20,938 bases of DNA from contig JAFONG010000164.1 in the NCBI GenBank assembly GCA_017418585.1, forward strand, positions 1-20,938. Reading direction: 5' to 3'. The stretch is from Erysipelotrichaceae bacterium (GTDB lineage: Bacteria > Bacillota_I > Bacilli_A > Erysipelotrichales > Erysipelotrichaceae). Under the pieces are notes generated by a model. It worked only from the letters and a program-made list of their open reading frames with translations. It had not been told where the DNA came from and did not search any database. Below, one piece after another: positions 1 through 7,131 of the stretch (the stretch's first letter is position 1; each line of letters opens with the position of its first letter). The position numbers and the translations under genes were made by a program.

Positions 1-368
1 AGAATATACGGACCGTCATCAAATGTAAGATAGGCGATCTTAACCTTGCTTTCGCCATTGCGGATCTTCTTCTCGAGCCTAGAAGCAAGATCAAAGAATT
101 CGTTTTTCGTCTTGATGATCTGGCTGCTTACGTCCGCATAGCTCTGAAATTCCTCTTCCAGTTTTCTAAGATTGTTTTGTCTGCTTTCCAGCTGCGTTTT
201 CTGTGTATCCGACAACTGGTCCATCTGAAGTATCCTGCTTTTCAAAGCCGTGTTTTCTTTCAGCAGTAAAAAACCCATGATCCCGCAGATCACGATCAGA
301 ATTCCCATCATTGAAGCAATCAGGATCAGTCCAGTGCTTCTTTCAGCTTTTCCAGTCTTCTTCTCCAT
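1..368 (-). CDS. Membrane-anchored polysaccharide deacetylase (NodB/CE4 family), C-terminal part outside window
   Basis: The frame opens at ATG 368 and is still open at base 1, giving 122 N-terminal residues. Residues about 12-36 form one hydrophobic segment, read as a signal anchor with the rest outside the cell. Residues about 37-105 are rich in Glu, Lys, Gln and Leu with few helix breakers and look like a coiled-coil stalk. At residues 111-120 comes IAYLTFDDGP, the first motif of NodB/CE4 deacetylases, whose two Asp residues supply the catalytic base and a metal ligand. Such enzymes remove acetyl groups from peptidoglycan or other N-acetylated surface glycans. Only this motif is visible, so the family call rests on it. 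The start overlaps the end of the upstream small gene by 43 bases. There is no strong ribosome-binding site, which suits translation coupled to that gene. Confidence 0.82.
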   Translation of the reverse strand, partial: MEKKTGKAERSTGLILIASMMGILIVICGIMGFLLLKENTALKSRILQMDQLSDTQKTQLESRQNNLRKLEEEFQSYADVSSQIIKTKNEFFDLASRLEKKIRNGESKVKIAYLTFDDGPYI

Positions 369-592
369 AGATCCAGCTGTTTCGATTCGTCCTTGTTTCT
401 TATTTCCTCCAGTTTTTCAGCAAGCTTTTCGCATTCATCATCCAGCCTTTTCAATTCAGTCAAATTCAGTTCTACCGTTCTTTCTTTCTGAATCAGTTCA
501 GACTGAAAAGAACGTTTTTTATCGAACAAAACAAAAACTGATACCGAACAGATAATAAGAAATATGAATTCTATTATGACAAGCTTCTTCAT
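326..592 (-). CDS. Small single-pass membrane protein with coiled coil, unknown function
   Basis: An 88-residue protein starting at ATG 592. Residues 4-24 are strongly hydrophobic and follow MKK, as in a signal anchor. Residues about 28-86 are almost entirely charged or helix-forming, with Leu spacing suggesting one long coiled coil. I do not recognise a named family; the layout resembles short bitopic division proteins such as FtsL or DivIC, but I see no sequence match that would justify the name. It overlaps the deacetylase gene by 43 bases in another frame and shares its architecture of membrane anchor plus coiled coil, so the two products could pair through their coils. That pairing is inference. 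The gene is probably first in this leftward unit, with a promoter candidate about 40 bases upstream. Confidence 0.68.
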   Translation of the reverse strand: MKKLVIIEFIFLIICSVSVFVLFDKKRSFQSELIQKERTVELNLTELKRLDDECEKLAEKLEEIRNKDESKQLDLWRRRLEKLKEALD

Positions 593-632
593 GGTATTGG
601 TTCCCTGCCACAGATAATCAATATACAGCTAT

Positions 633-661
633 ATTATACAACTATATGACTTCGATTATAA
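633..661 (-). promoter_or_regulatory. Candidate promoter of the coiled-coil/deacetylase unit
   Basis: On the minus strand a perfect TATAAT (633-638) lies about 40 bases before the ATG at 592. A weak -35 match, TTATAA (656-661), stands 17 bases upstream. The region is very AT-rich, so chance TATAAT matches are possible. Confidence 0.45.
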
Positions 662-708
662 ACTTCATTGTTCACTATTTCTCTTTCGGTCATGTGAAAC
701 TGCATTTA

Positions 709-734
709 TGTTAGAATAATAAAGAAATAAGGAG
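709..734 (+). promoter_or_regulatory. argS extended -10 promoter and ribosome-binding site
   Basis: TG-T-TAGAAT (709-717) fits an extended -10 element (TGn upstream of the hexamer); no good -35 is seen. AAGGAG (729-734) stands seven bases before the argS ATG at 742 and fixes that start. The predicted leader is too short for a T-box or other riboswitch. Confidence 0.55.
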
Positions 735-741
735 AATAGAT

Positions 742-2397
742 ATGAATATTGAGGAAAAACTGGTACAGACCATTACCGGAATCATAAAAGATAAATATGA
801 AATTGCTCCTAAAAACGGAATGATCATGGTAGAGATTCCGAAAGACAACGGCAACGGCGACTATTCCACGAATATCGCCATGCGTCTTACCAAGATCCTG
901 AAAAGACGTCCTCAAGAAATCGCACAGGAAATCAAGGAAGAGCTGCTGAAACGGCTAGACAATGTTCAAAGCATCGAAATCGCCGGTCCTGGTTTTATCA
1001 ACTTCTGGCTGAAGAAAGATGCCATGGCGGATATTATCAATACAGTCATCGAAAAAGGAGACGGATACGGTCATTCCGATACCGGAAAAGGACTTAAAGT
1101 CCTGGAAGAATATGTCAGTGCCAATCCGACAGGACCGCTTCACTGCGGTCATGCGCGCGGTGCCTGCTGGGGCGATTCCTGCGTCAGGATCATGAATGCT
1201 GCGGGATACAAGGCAACCAGGGAATACTATATCAACGATGCCGGTGCACAGATGATGAATCTAGGCAAATCGCTGCTTGGCAGATACAGAGAACTGTTCG
1301 GTCTGGATTTCACACTGCCGGAAGACGGCTATCACGGACCGGATGTCATAGAAATCGCTAAAGAGATTAAGGAAAAAGAAGGCGACAAGTATCTTAAAAT
1401 GAGTGAAGAAGAAGCTGTACTTGCTTTGAAGGAGGTCGGTAAGGCCAAAGAACTTGACAGGATCAAAAAAGATCTGGAATACTACGGATGCGGATTCGAT
1501 TCCTGGATCTCGGAACAGTGGATCGTCAGTCAGGGAATGGTAGAAAAAGCCGTAGAAAAGATGCAGTTGATGGGTCTTTTGTATGAAAAGGACGGAGCTA
1601 TCTGGTTCGAGGCAACAAAATACGGCGACGACAAGGACCGTGTACTGAAAAAAACAGACGGCTACTATACCTATATGACACCGGATATTGCCAACCATAT
1701 CTACAAGTACGAAAGAGGCTATGATCTTCTGGTGAATATCTGGGGCGCCGATCATCACGGCTACATTCCAAGAATGAAGGCGGCCATGGAAGCTTTGGGC
1801 TATCCGCGCGATAATCTTCAGGTCGATCTGTGCCAGATGGTCAGGATGGTGGAAAACGGCCAGGAAGTCAAGATGTCAAAACGTACCGGCAATGCGATCA
1901 CATTGAGGGAACTTGTGGATGATATCGGCGTCGACTGTGCAAGATACTTCTTCCTTTCGAAAGCGCTGGATACCCATCTGGATTTTGATCTGACTCTTGC
2001 CAGAACGAAAACCAACGATAATCCCGTCTACTATGCACAATACGCATATGCCCGTATCTGTTCCGTATTGAGACAGTCGGCAAACGGCTATCAGAAACAG
2101 GAAAACTATTCCCTTCTGTCTCATCCGAAAGAAGTCGACCTGCTGAAACACATCGCATCCTTTACCGATGTTGTCGCTGACGCGGCAGTAAACAGAAGTC
2201 CGAACAAGATCTGCAACTACATTCAGAAACTTGCTACCTATTTCCATTCCTTCTATGGCGCATGCAAGATCAACGATCCTGACAGTCCGCAGCTTTCCAA
2301 TGAACGTCTGGCTCTTGCCGATGCCACTAGAATCACTTTAAAGAATGCTTTATATCTGTTGGGTGTAAGTGCTCCGGAGTCTATGACCAAAGAATAA
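742..2397 (+). CDS. argS: Arginyl-tRNA synthetase
   Basis: Class I aminoacyl-tRNA synthetase that charges tRNA-Arg with arginine, using ATP, in the cytoplasm. The 551 residues match the family's usual length. Residues about 1-95 form the N-terminal domain typical of ArgRS, which recognises the tRNA D-loop. The ATP-binding HIGH motif appears as HCGH at 134-137 within ANPTGPLHCGHARG, and the second class I signature is KMSKR at 377-381. The C-terminal part, about 430-551, is the helical anticodon-binding domain. The start is supported by AAGGAG seven bases upstream. It is convergent with the arginine deiminase operon, and two tRNA-Arg genes, which are its substrates, lie about 4 kb away. It ends in a terminator shared with the opposite operon. 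Confidence 0.97.
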   Translation: MNIEEKLVQTITGIIKDKYEIAPKNGMIMVEIPKDNGNGDYSTNIAMRLTKILKRRPQEIAQEIKEELLKRLDNVQSIEIAGPGFINFWLKKDAMADIINTVIEKGDGYGHSDTGKGLKVLEEYVSANPTGPLHCGHARGACWGDSCVRIMNAAGYKATREYYINDAGAQMMNLGKSLLGRYRELFGLDFTLPEDGYHGPDVIEIAKEIKEKEGDKYLKMSEEEAVLALKEVGKAKELDRIKKDLEYYGCGFDSWISEQWIVSQGMVEKAVEKMQLMGLLYEKDGAIWFEATKYGDDKDRVLKKTDGYYTYMTPDIANHIYKYERGYDLLVNIWGADHHGYIPRMKAAMEALGYPRDNLQVDLCQMVRMVENGQEVKMSKRTGNAITLRELVDDIGVDCARYFFLSKALDTHLDFDLTLARTKTNDNPVYYAQYAYARICSVLRQSANGYQKQENYSLLSHPKEVDLLKHIASFTDVVADAAVNRSPNKICNYIQKLATYFHSFYGACKINDPDSPQLSNERLALADATRITLKNALYLLGVSAPESMTKE

Positions 2398-2421
2398 TGC
2401 GGTCAATCCGTACACGGTAAT

Positions 2422-2451
2422 AAAAACTGTAGTTTAAGCTACAGTTTTTTT
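2422..2451. terminator. Bidirectional terminator between argS and the arc operon
   Basis: ACTGTAG (2426-2432) and CTACAGT (2439-2445) form a stem around a six-base loop, extended by A-T pairs and flanked by an A run on the left and a T run on the right. It can therefore stop transcription both ways. It abuts the stop codon of the GNAT gene at 2450. Confidence 0.85.
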
Positions 2452-2965
2452 AATAGACATACTCCATCAGGTCGACCATGATGCTGCCGGTATCCTCATA
2501 GAATACCTTATACGACCCGATCGATCGGAATCCTGCTTTTTCATAGAGTTTTGCAGCCCTGCTGTTTCCTTTGATGACATCCAGATGAATGGCCTTCACT
2601 TTTCCGGAAACATTATTGATGATGAAAGACAGCAGTTCTTTTGATAGGTTCTTTCCTCTGCAGCTGGGATGAATCGCCATGAGATGCAGAACAGCGATTT
2701 CGTCTTCTTTCAGATTTAAACTCCAGGGTGCATTCCGATAGTTTTCGTCTTCATGCAGAGAAATACAGGCAGCTCCCGCTATCTTCCCTTTTTCTTCCAG
2801 AATATAAAACAGATCGTTTTCCAGATGCCTTTTCAAATCGTTTTCGGAAGGATAGACGTCTTTTGTCCAGGCAGCCCCGCAGCTATCGTATCGCTGATAG
2901 TCGATGACATCATCATAGAACGATTTCAGCCTTCTCAGATCGTCTATTTCTGCCAATCTGATCAT
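2450..2965 (-). CDS. GNAT family N-acetyltransferase
   Basis: Transfers an acetyl group from acetyl-CoA to an amine; the substrate cannot be read from the sequence. The 171-residue protein has the GNAT core: motif A at about 93-107 (LHLMAIHPSCRGKNL, the pyrophosphate-binding RGK-type loop after strand 4) and the motif B region NSRAAKLYEKAGF at 134-146. I chose ATG 2965 because AAGGA stands nine bases before it. An in-frame GTG at 2998 would add 11 residues but has no ribosome-binding site. It follows arcC by about 40 bases without a terminator between, and the next terminator lies at its own end, so it is probably the last gene of the arginine deiminase transcript. Whether it takes part in arginine metabolism is unknown. 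Confidence 0.85.
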   Translation of the reverse strand: MIRLAEIDDLRRLKSFYDDVIDYQRYDSCGAAWTKDVYPSENDLKRHLENDLFYILEEKGKIAGAACISLHEDENYRNAPWSLNLKEDEIAVLHLMAIHPSCRGKNLSKELLSFIINNVSGKVKAIHLDVIKGNSRAAKLYEKAGFRSIGSYKVFYEDTGSIMVDLMEYVY

Positions 2966-3004
2966 TCTGCCTTTTCCTTGTTTAAGAGTTTCTTTCACAT
3001 TTTT

Positions 3005-3940
3005 CTATGGATGTATGATCGTGCCGGTTTTTCCCTGCAAGGCTTCCTTGGCTTTTTCCAGAGAAGTAATCAATGCCTTGCCTGTTTTCATCTGTTCAAG
3101 ATAATCGATACAGGATTCGACTTTCGGAAGCATGCTTCCTTTTGCGAAATGTCCTTCCTTAATGTATCTCTCGGCTTCTTCCAGTGACATCTCGTCCAGG
3201 TCGATCTGATTCGGTTTGTTGAAGTTGATCGATACCTTTTCTACTGCCGTAAGGATCACCAGCATGTCCGCATGCAGATCCAGAGCAAGTTTCGCAGAAG
3301 CTCTGTCCTTGTCGATGACTGCAGCGACACCTTCAAACCAGCCGTCCGATTTTACTACCGGAATTCCTCCTCCGCCGACCGTAATGACGATACAGCCTTC
3401 AGAAACAAGTCTTTCAATCGTTTCCAGTTCGACGATGGAGACAGGTTTAGGCGATGGGACGACTCTCCGATAGCCTCTGCCCGAATCTTCAACAAAAGAA
3501 TATCCGGTTTCTTCCATGATTCTGTCTGCTTCTTCTTTCGCATAGAATGAACCGATCGGCTTGGTCGGATTCTGAAAAGCGGGATCGTTTCTGTCTACTT
3601 CAACTTGCGTAACAACTGTTGCGACAGGCTTGCTGATTCCTCTTTTGTTCAGTTCCCTGCCTATAGACTGCTGCAGATGATAGCCGATGTACCCCTGTGT
3701 CATGGCGCCGCATTCCGGGAAAGGCATTTCCGGTGTACTTCCGCTATTATTATGAGAATTCTCAAAAGCCAGGTTTACCATTCCGACCTGTGGGCCGTTT
3801 CCATGGCCGACAACCACATCATAACCCGCTTCAACCAGATCGACGATCGTGGCTGCCGTTGTCTTAACCAGTTCCAGCTGCTGCTTCGGCGTATTGCCTA
3901 AGGCGTTGCCTCCCAGTGCAATAACAAGTCTTTTTCCCAT
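3005..3940 (-). CDS. arcC: Carbamate kinase
   Basis: Last step of the arginine deiminase pathway: carbamoyl phosphate plus ADP gives ATP, CO2 and ammonia. The 311 residues are a normal length. The amino acid kinase fold shows in GGNALG at 10-15 and GHGNGPQVG at 45-53, the glycine-rich phosphate-binding loops near the N-terminus, and in a further glycine-rich stretch (TVGGGGIPV) in the nucleotide-binding half. The gene starts two bases after the arcB stop and has no ribosome-binding site of its own, which suggests translational coupling to arcB. The order arcA-arcB-arcC is the classical one and makes the assignment safe. Confidence 0.96.
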   Translation of the reverse strand: MGKRLVIALGGNALGNTPKQQLELVKTTAATIVDLVEAGYDVVVGHGNGPQVGMVNLAFENSHNNSGSTPEMPFPECGAMTQGYIGYHLQQSIGRELNKRGISKPVATVVTQVEVDRNDPAFQNPTKPIGSFYAKEEADRIMEETGYSFVEDSGRGYRRVVPSPKPVSIVELETIERLVSEGCIVITVGGGGIPVVKSDGWFEGVAAVIDKDRASAKLALDLHADMLVILTAVEKVSINFNKPNQIDLDEMSLEEAERYIKEGHFAKGSMLPKVESCIDYLEQMKTGKALITSLEKAKEALQGKTGTIIHP

Positions 3941-3942
3941 GG

Positions 3943-4935
3943 CTATTTCAATGTTGCATACATGACAGCCTTGATCGTATGCATTCTGTTTTCGGCTTCA
4001 TCGAATACCTTTGACTGTTTTGATTCAAATACCTCATCGGCAACTTCCATTTCCTTAACGCCGAACTTTTCAGCAATTTCCGCTCCGATCGTTGTATTGG
4101 TATCATGGAAAGAAGGCAGACAATGCATAAAGATCGCATTCTCATCGGCATTGGCCATGACTTCTTTTGTTACGCGATACGGTTCCAGCAGTCTGATTCT
4201 TTCGGCCCAGACATCGTCAGGTTCACCCATCGATACCCAGATATCGGTATAAATGACATGAGCGCCCTTCGTTCCTTCTTTAACATTCTCTGTCAGAGTT
4301 ATCGTACAACCGTTCTCCTTAGCGATTTCCCTGCACTGTTCCACCAGTTCAGGAACCGGCATCTGCTGCTTCGGACCGCAGGCAACAAAGTTGATGCCCA
4401 GCTTCGCGCAGACGACCATCAGCGAATTGCCGACATTGTTTCCAGCATCGCCCATGAATACCAGTTTCTTGCCTCTCATGTCCCCCAGATTCTCTTCTGC
4501 CGTCATGATGTCCGCCAGCATCTGGGTCGGATGGAACTGCGTCGTCAGGCCGTTCCAAACCGGAACGCCGGATTTCTCAGCCAATTCTTCAACAATGGAC
4601 TGGTCGAATCCGCGATATTCAATACCGTCGTACATTCTGCCCAGAACTCTTGCGGTATCTTCCAGCGACTCTTTCTTGCCCATCTGGGACGAACCCGGAT
4701 CGAGATAGGTTACACCCATGCCCAGGTCTCTGCCGGCCACTTCAAACGAAGTACGCGTTCTTGTCGAGGTTTTTTCAAACAGCAGAACGATCTGCTTACC
4801 TTTCAAATAGTCGTGCGGAATGCCGTTTCTCTTCATATTCTTGAATTCTTTTGACATGTCCAGCAGATAACGGATCTCAGCAGGCGTGAAATCCAGCAGT
4901 TTCAGAAAACTGCGTCCTCTTAAGTTTACTCCCAT
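3943..4935 (-). CDS. arcB: Ornithine carbamoyltransferase, catabolic by context
   Basis: Converts citrulline plus phosphate to ornithine and carbamoyl phosphate, the second step of arginine fermentation. The 330-residue protein has the carbamoyl phosphate-binding signature STRTRTSFE at 57-65, HPTQML at 135-140, the ornithine-binding SMGE at 235-238 and HCLP at 271-274. The anabolic enzyme ArgF has the same motifs; I call it catabolic because it sits between arcA and arcC and no arginine biosynthesis gene is nearby. AAGGAGAG lies just upstream of ATG 4935. The gap to arcA is ten bases. Active enzymes of this family are usually homotrimers or larger assemblies. Confidence 0.95.
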   Translation of the reverse strand: MGVNLRGRSFLKLLDFTPAEIRYLLDMSKEFKNMKRNGIPHDYLKGKQIVLLFEKTSTRTRTSFEVAGRDLGMGVTYLDPGSSQMGKKESLEDTARVLGRMYDGIEYRGFDQSIVEELAEKSGVPVWNGLTTQFHPTQMLADIMTAEENLGDMRGKKLVFMGDAGNNVGNSLMVVCAKLGINFVACGPKQQMPVPELVEQCREIAKENGCTITLTENVKEGTKGAHVIYTDIWVSMGEPDDVWAERIRLLEPYRVTKEVMANADENAIFMHCLPSFHDTNTTIGAEIAEKFGVKEMEVADEVFESKQSKVFDEAENRMHTIKAVMYATLK

Positions 4936-4945
4936 ATTTCTCTCC

Positions 4946-6202
4946 TTATATATCTTCTCTCCAAAGAGGCATCGTCATACATCTCGGACCCCCTCTTCCT
5001 CTTGAGAGTTCCGCACTTGGTATCGTAATCACATTCAGTCCCCTTTCACGCAGGATCGAATTGGTTACTTCGTTTCTTTCATAACATACGATCGTTCCGG
5101 GCTTAATGCACAGGGTATTGGAACCGTCGTTCCACTGTTCTCTGGCTGAAGCGATCATATCGTCTCCTCCGCATTTTATCAGTTCAACGTTTTCGACGCC
5201 TGTATACTTTTCCAGTATCTTTTCCAGCTTCATATCCAGACGGACGATCTCCAAATCATCCGGATTTCTGTCTTCCCTGACTGGCGGCGTGATCTCATAG
5301 ACTTCAAGAGGGCCAATGATGGCAGGATGGACGGTATACTTGTCGTAGTCTATTCTTGTGAAAACCGTATCCAGATGCATGTATGCGCGCGATTCAGGGA
5401 TCTTGAACGCCAGAACGGTGCGGATTCTGCATTCGGGATCCGCAAACAGATTCCTGGATGCTTTTTCGATGGCGTCAGGCGATGTTCTTTGCGAGATGCC
5501 GATTGCCAGTACGGTCTCGGACAGATTGAAGACATCTCCTCCTTCAATACTCGCATGATAGCTGCGGTCATAGTAGCATTTCACTTTTCCCGCAAAGTCA
5601 GGATGATATTTCATGATGTATTCGGCATAGATCGTCTCCCTGTTTCTTGTCGGAAATCTCATCCGATTCACGAATACGCCGTCTCCCACCGATGCGAAAG
5701 GGTCTCTCTGAAAATAAAGATTAGGCAGCGGCGCAACAATCAGATCGTCATCAGGCGCTATCCTGTCCTGCAGGGAATATGCCTTGAGGGAAGAACCCAT
5801 TTCCTCATGCATTTCCTTCATCGTTATGCCTTCCATCGTTTTTAAAACGAGATCCTTGCCCTGATAATGCTTTATAAGATAGCGGTAAAGCTTATCCTGC
5901 CATCTTTTCGTCTTGATATCGCCTTCCGCAAGCCACTGGTAAATAAACCGCTCAGTTAGTTCCGGATTCTGATCAAGAACCTCACTCATCAGATCCTCCA
6001 GATAAACCACTTCAACACCGTTGTCTCTTAAAACTCCGGCAAAAGCATCATGCTCCTGCTGTGCAACTCTTAAATACGGAATGTCGTCAAACAGCATCTC
6101 GCTAAGCGTATCGGGACTGAGATTCAGGAGCTCTCTGCCGGGACGGTGAAGCAGAACTTTCCTTAAAGGCTTTATCTCGCTGTCTACGTGAATCCCCTTC
6201 AT
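4946..6202 (-). CDS. arcA: Arginine deiminase
   Basis: First step of arginine fermentation: arginine plus water gives citrulline and ammonia. The 418 residues are a normal length. Catalytic positions known from the family can be placed: the FQRDP motif (164-168) with Asp167, EGGD (220-223) with Glu220, HLDTVF (276-281) with His276 and Asp278, and the nucleophile Cys408 in RGGPRCMTMPL near the C-terminus. I start at ATG 6202 because AAGGAG (6209-6214) stands six bases upstream and the next residues, MKGIHVDSEIKPL, match family N-termini; an in-frame ATG at 6220 lies upstream of that ribosome-binding site. Its promoter and a leader inverted repeat lie at 6224-6262. No ArcD arginine/ornithine antiporter gene is in the window. 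Confidence 0.97.
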   Translation of the reverse strand: MKGIHVDSEIKPLRKVLLHRPGRELLNLSPDTLSEMLFDDIPYLRVAQQEHDAFAGVLRDNGVEVVYLEDLMSEVLDQNPELTERFIYQWLAEGDIKTKRWQDKLYRYLIKHYQGKDLVLKTMEGITMKEMHEEMGSSLKAYSLQDRIAPDDDLIVAPLPNLYFQRDPFASVGDGVFVNRMRFPTRNRETIYAEYIMKYHPDFAGKVKCYYDRSYHASIEGGDVFNLSETVLAIGISQRTSPDAIEKASRNLFADPECRIRTVLAFKIPESRAYMHLDTVFTRIDYDKYTVHPAIIGPLEVYEITPPVREDRNPDDLEIVRLDMKLEKILEKYTGVENVELIKCGGDDMIASAREQWNDGSNTLCIKPGTIVCYERNEVTNSILRERGLNVITIPSAELSRGRGGPRCMTMPLWREDI

Positions 6203-6223
6203 TGTTTTCTCCTTAAACATCGA

Positions 6224-6238
6224 CTGCGGTAATCGCAG
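6224..6238 (-). promoter_or_regulatory. Inverted repeat in the arcA leader
   Basis: CTGCG-GTAAT-CGCAG is a perfect five-base inverted repeat between the predicted arcA start site (about 6247) and the arcA ribosome-binding site. It could be a repressor operator or an mRNA 5' hairpin. I do not recognise it as a cre site or an ArgR box. Confidence 0.45.
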
Positions 6239-6253
6239 ATTTTCTTCAATACT

Positions 6254-6262
6254 ATTCTACCA
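6254..6262 (-). promoter_or_regulatory. Extended -10 promoter of the arcABC operon
   Basis: On the minus strand TG-G-TAGAAT reads as an extended -10 element about 50 bases before the arcA start. No convincing -35 hexamer lies at the right distance, which suits an extended -10 or activator-dependent promoter. Confidence 0.5.
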
Positions 6263-6330
6263 TTCAGGAAATCTCTTTTAGGACAAAATGAACAATTATC
6301 ACTATGATTCCAAAAAAACAGAACAGATGA

Positions 6331-6365
6331 GAAAACAAAAAAACCGCGATATGAAGATCACGGTT
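6331..6365 (-). terminator. Terminator of tRNA-Arg(UCU)
   Basis: On the minus strand a stem AACCG/CGGTT, one mismatch, then GAT/ATC closes a six-base loop and is followed by a run of seven T. It lies just downstream of the tRNA and upstream of the arcA promoter, so it separates the two transcripts. Confidence 0.82.
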
Positions 6366-6377
6366 GATTCTATCTAC

Positions 6378-6454
6378 TGGCGTCCATGAAGGGATTCGAA
6401 CCCCTGACCGTCCGCTTAGAAGGCGGATGCTCTATCCAACTGAGCTACATGGAC
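6378..6454 (-). tRNA. tRNA-Arg, anticodon TCT (reads AGA, AGG by wobble)
   Basis: A full cloverleaf of 77 bases including an encoded CCA (6378-6380) and discriminator G. The acceptor stem pairs GTCCATG with CATGGAC, the D-stem is GCTC/GAGC, the anticodon stem TCCGC/GCGGA carries loop CTTCTAA, and the T-loop is TTCGAAT. The anticodon is TCT. It lies upstream of arcA on the same strand, with a terminator between. Confidence 0.97.
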
Positions 6455-6463
6455 AGCATTAAT

Positions 6464-6522
6464 ATACTATCATCTTTGATTTACAAATTCAATATTGAAA
6501 TTCCTTCGTTAGATGATAAGAT
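6464..6522. promoter_or_regulatory. Divergent promoters of the two tRNA-Arg genes
   Basis: Leftward: -35 TTGAAT (6487-6492 on the minus strand), 17-base spacer, TGa-TAGTAT (-10 at 6464-6469). Rightward: -35 TTGAAA (6495-6500), 16-base spacer, TGa-TAAGAT (-10 at 6517-6522). The two -35 boxes lie two bases apart inside the palindrome TTCAATATTGAA (6488-6499). Both -10 boxes end about 10 bases before their tRNA. Confidence 0.7.
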
Positions 6523-6533
6523 AATATCGATAT

Positions 6534-6610
6534 GTGCCTATAGCTCAACTGGATAGAGTGTTTGGCTACGAACCAAAAGGTTGCGGGTTCAAGTCCTGCT
6601 AGGCACGCCA
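6534..6610 (+). tRNA. tRNA-Arg, anticodon ACG (reads CGN codons after A-to-I editing)
   Basis: A full cloverleaf of 77 bases with encoded CCA. The acceptor stem pairs GTGCCTA with TAGGCAC, the D-stem is GCTC/GAGT, the anticodon stem TTTGG/CCAAA carries loop CTACGAA, and the T-stem GCGGG/CCTGC carries TTCAAGT. The anticodon is ACG, whose first base is normally edited to inosine by TadA. Confidence 0.97.
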
Positions 6611-6618
6611 TGAAAAAC

Positions 6619-6641
6619 AAAACCGTCCAGCAGACGGTTTT
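6619..6641. terminator. Bidirectional terminator after tRNA-Arg(ACG)
   Basis: AAAACCGTC (6619-6627) pairs perfectly with GACGGTTTT (6633-6641) around a five-base loop. It serves the rightward tRNA and the leftward membrane-protein gene ending at 6646. Confidence 0.85.
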
Positions 6642-6645
6642 AATA

Positions 6646-7128
6646 TTACAGCATTTTAACGATCAGGCCAACGATCGCACATACGGCAAGAGCAATTGCC
6701 TCTCCTGTCAGAAATCCTCTGAAATGGAACATGTAGTCGTGATAATCAGCCGTCATGTCTTCCGTTCCTTTGATTACATAGTGCGGATCATGACAGAACC
6801 AGACGATATCAAGGACGATCAGATCGAAGAGGTTGACGATCGTCCATAGAAGAAATCCGTATCCGAATCCTTCCATGAATGTCGTATATCCGTTCACATA
6901 TCTTAAGATGACGGCAAATACGGCAATAAACAGAACAATTGCTGTAAGCTTGGCTGTCAGCTTGTTCTTCCGTGTCGGGATCCGGTCTTTATACTCTTCT
7001 AAAGACTTTACTCTTTCCTGGATTTTCGGCGGATAATTGTACAGGATCCCGATCGGTTCTCTGGAAATCAGATAAACCATCAATGTAAATACCGCACATA
7101 AAACGATGCTTTCAATAAACAGGATCAC
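6646..7128 (-). CDS. Membrane protein of unknown function, about four membrane segments
   Basis: A 160-residue protein with hydrophobic segments at about 2-21, 59-80, 85-110 and 139-158. Between the first two is a basic stretch, and between the last two a polar loop (CHDPHYVIKGTEDMTADYHDY) with three His and several acidic residues that could bind metal. I do not recognise the family. The start is GTG 7128, supported by GGGAGG ten bases upstream inside the end of the TraX-family gene; the gap to that gene is three bases, so the two are translated together. It is the last gene of the leftward run and ends at a strong terminator. Confidence 0.75.
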   Translation of the reverse strand: MILFIESIVLCAVFTLMVYLISREPIGILYNYPPKIQERVKSLEEYKDRIPTRKNKLTAKLTAIVLFIAVFAVILRYVNGYTTFMEGFGYGFLLWTIVNLFDLIVLDIVWFCHDPHYVIKGTEDMTADYHDYMFHFRGFLTGEAIALAVCAIVGLIVKML

Positions 7129-7131
7129 TTT

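Noticed and set aside
250..555. Plus-strand open frame of 101 codons
   Set aside because: It lies opposite the deacetylase start and the small coiled-coil gene, and its Phe/Pro/Ser-rich product looks like the complement of their codons.
593..741. T-box or riboswitch upstream of argS
   Set aside because: The predicted leader is only some 15-20 bases and has no T-box sequence or specifier-loop structure.
2966..2998. GTG 2998 as start of the GNAT gene
   Set aside because: No ribosome-binding site precedes it, while ATG 2965 has AAGGA at ideal distance and begins at the usual GNAT N-terminus.
4105..4854. Open frame of 249 codons on the plus strand inside arcB
   Set aside because: Antisense shadow of a highly conserved enzyme gene, with no initiation signal or recognisable motif.
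6378..6610. tRNA genes as an integration site for a mobile element
   Set aside because: Both tRNAs are complete with encoded CCA, each has its own terminator, and I see no repeated tRNA 3' end or integrase in the window.
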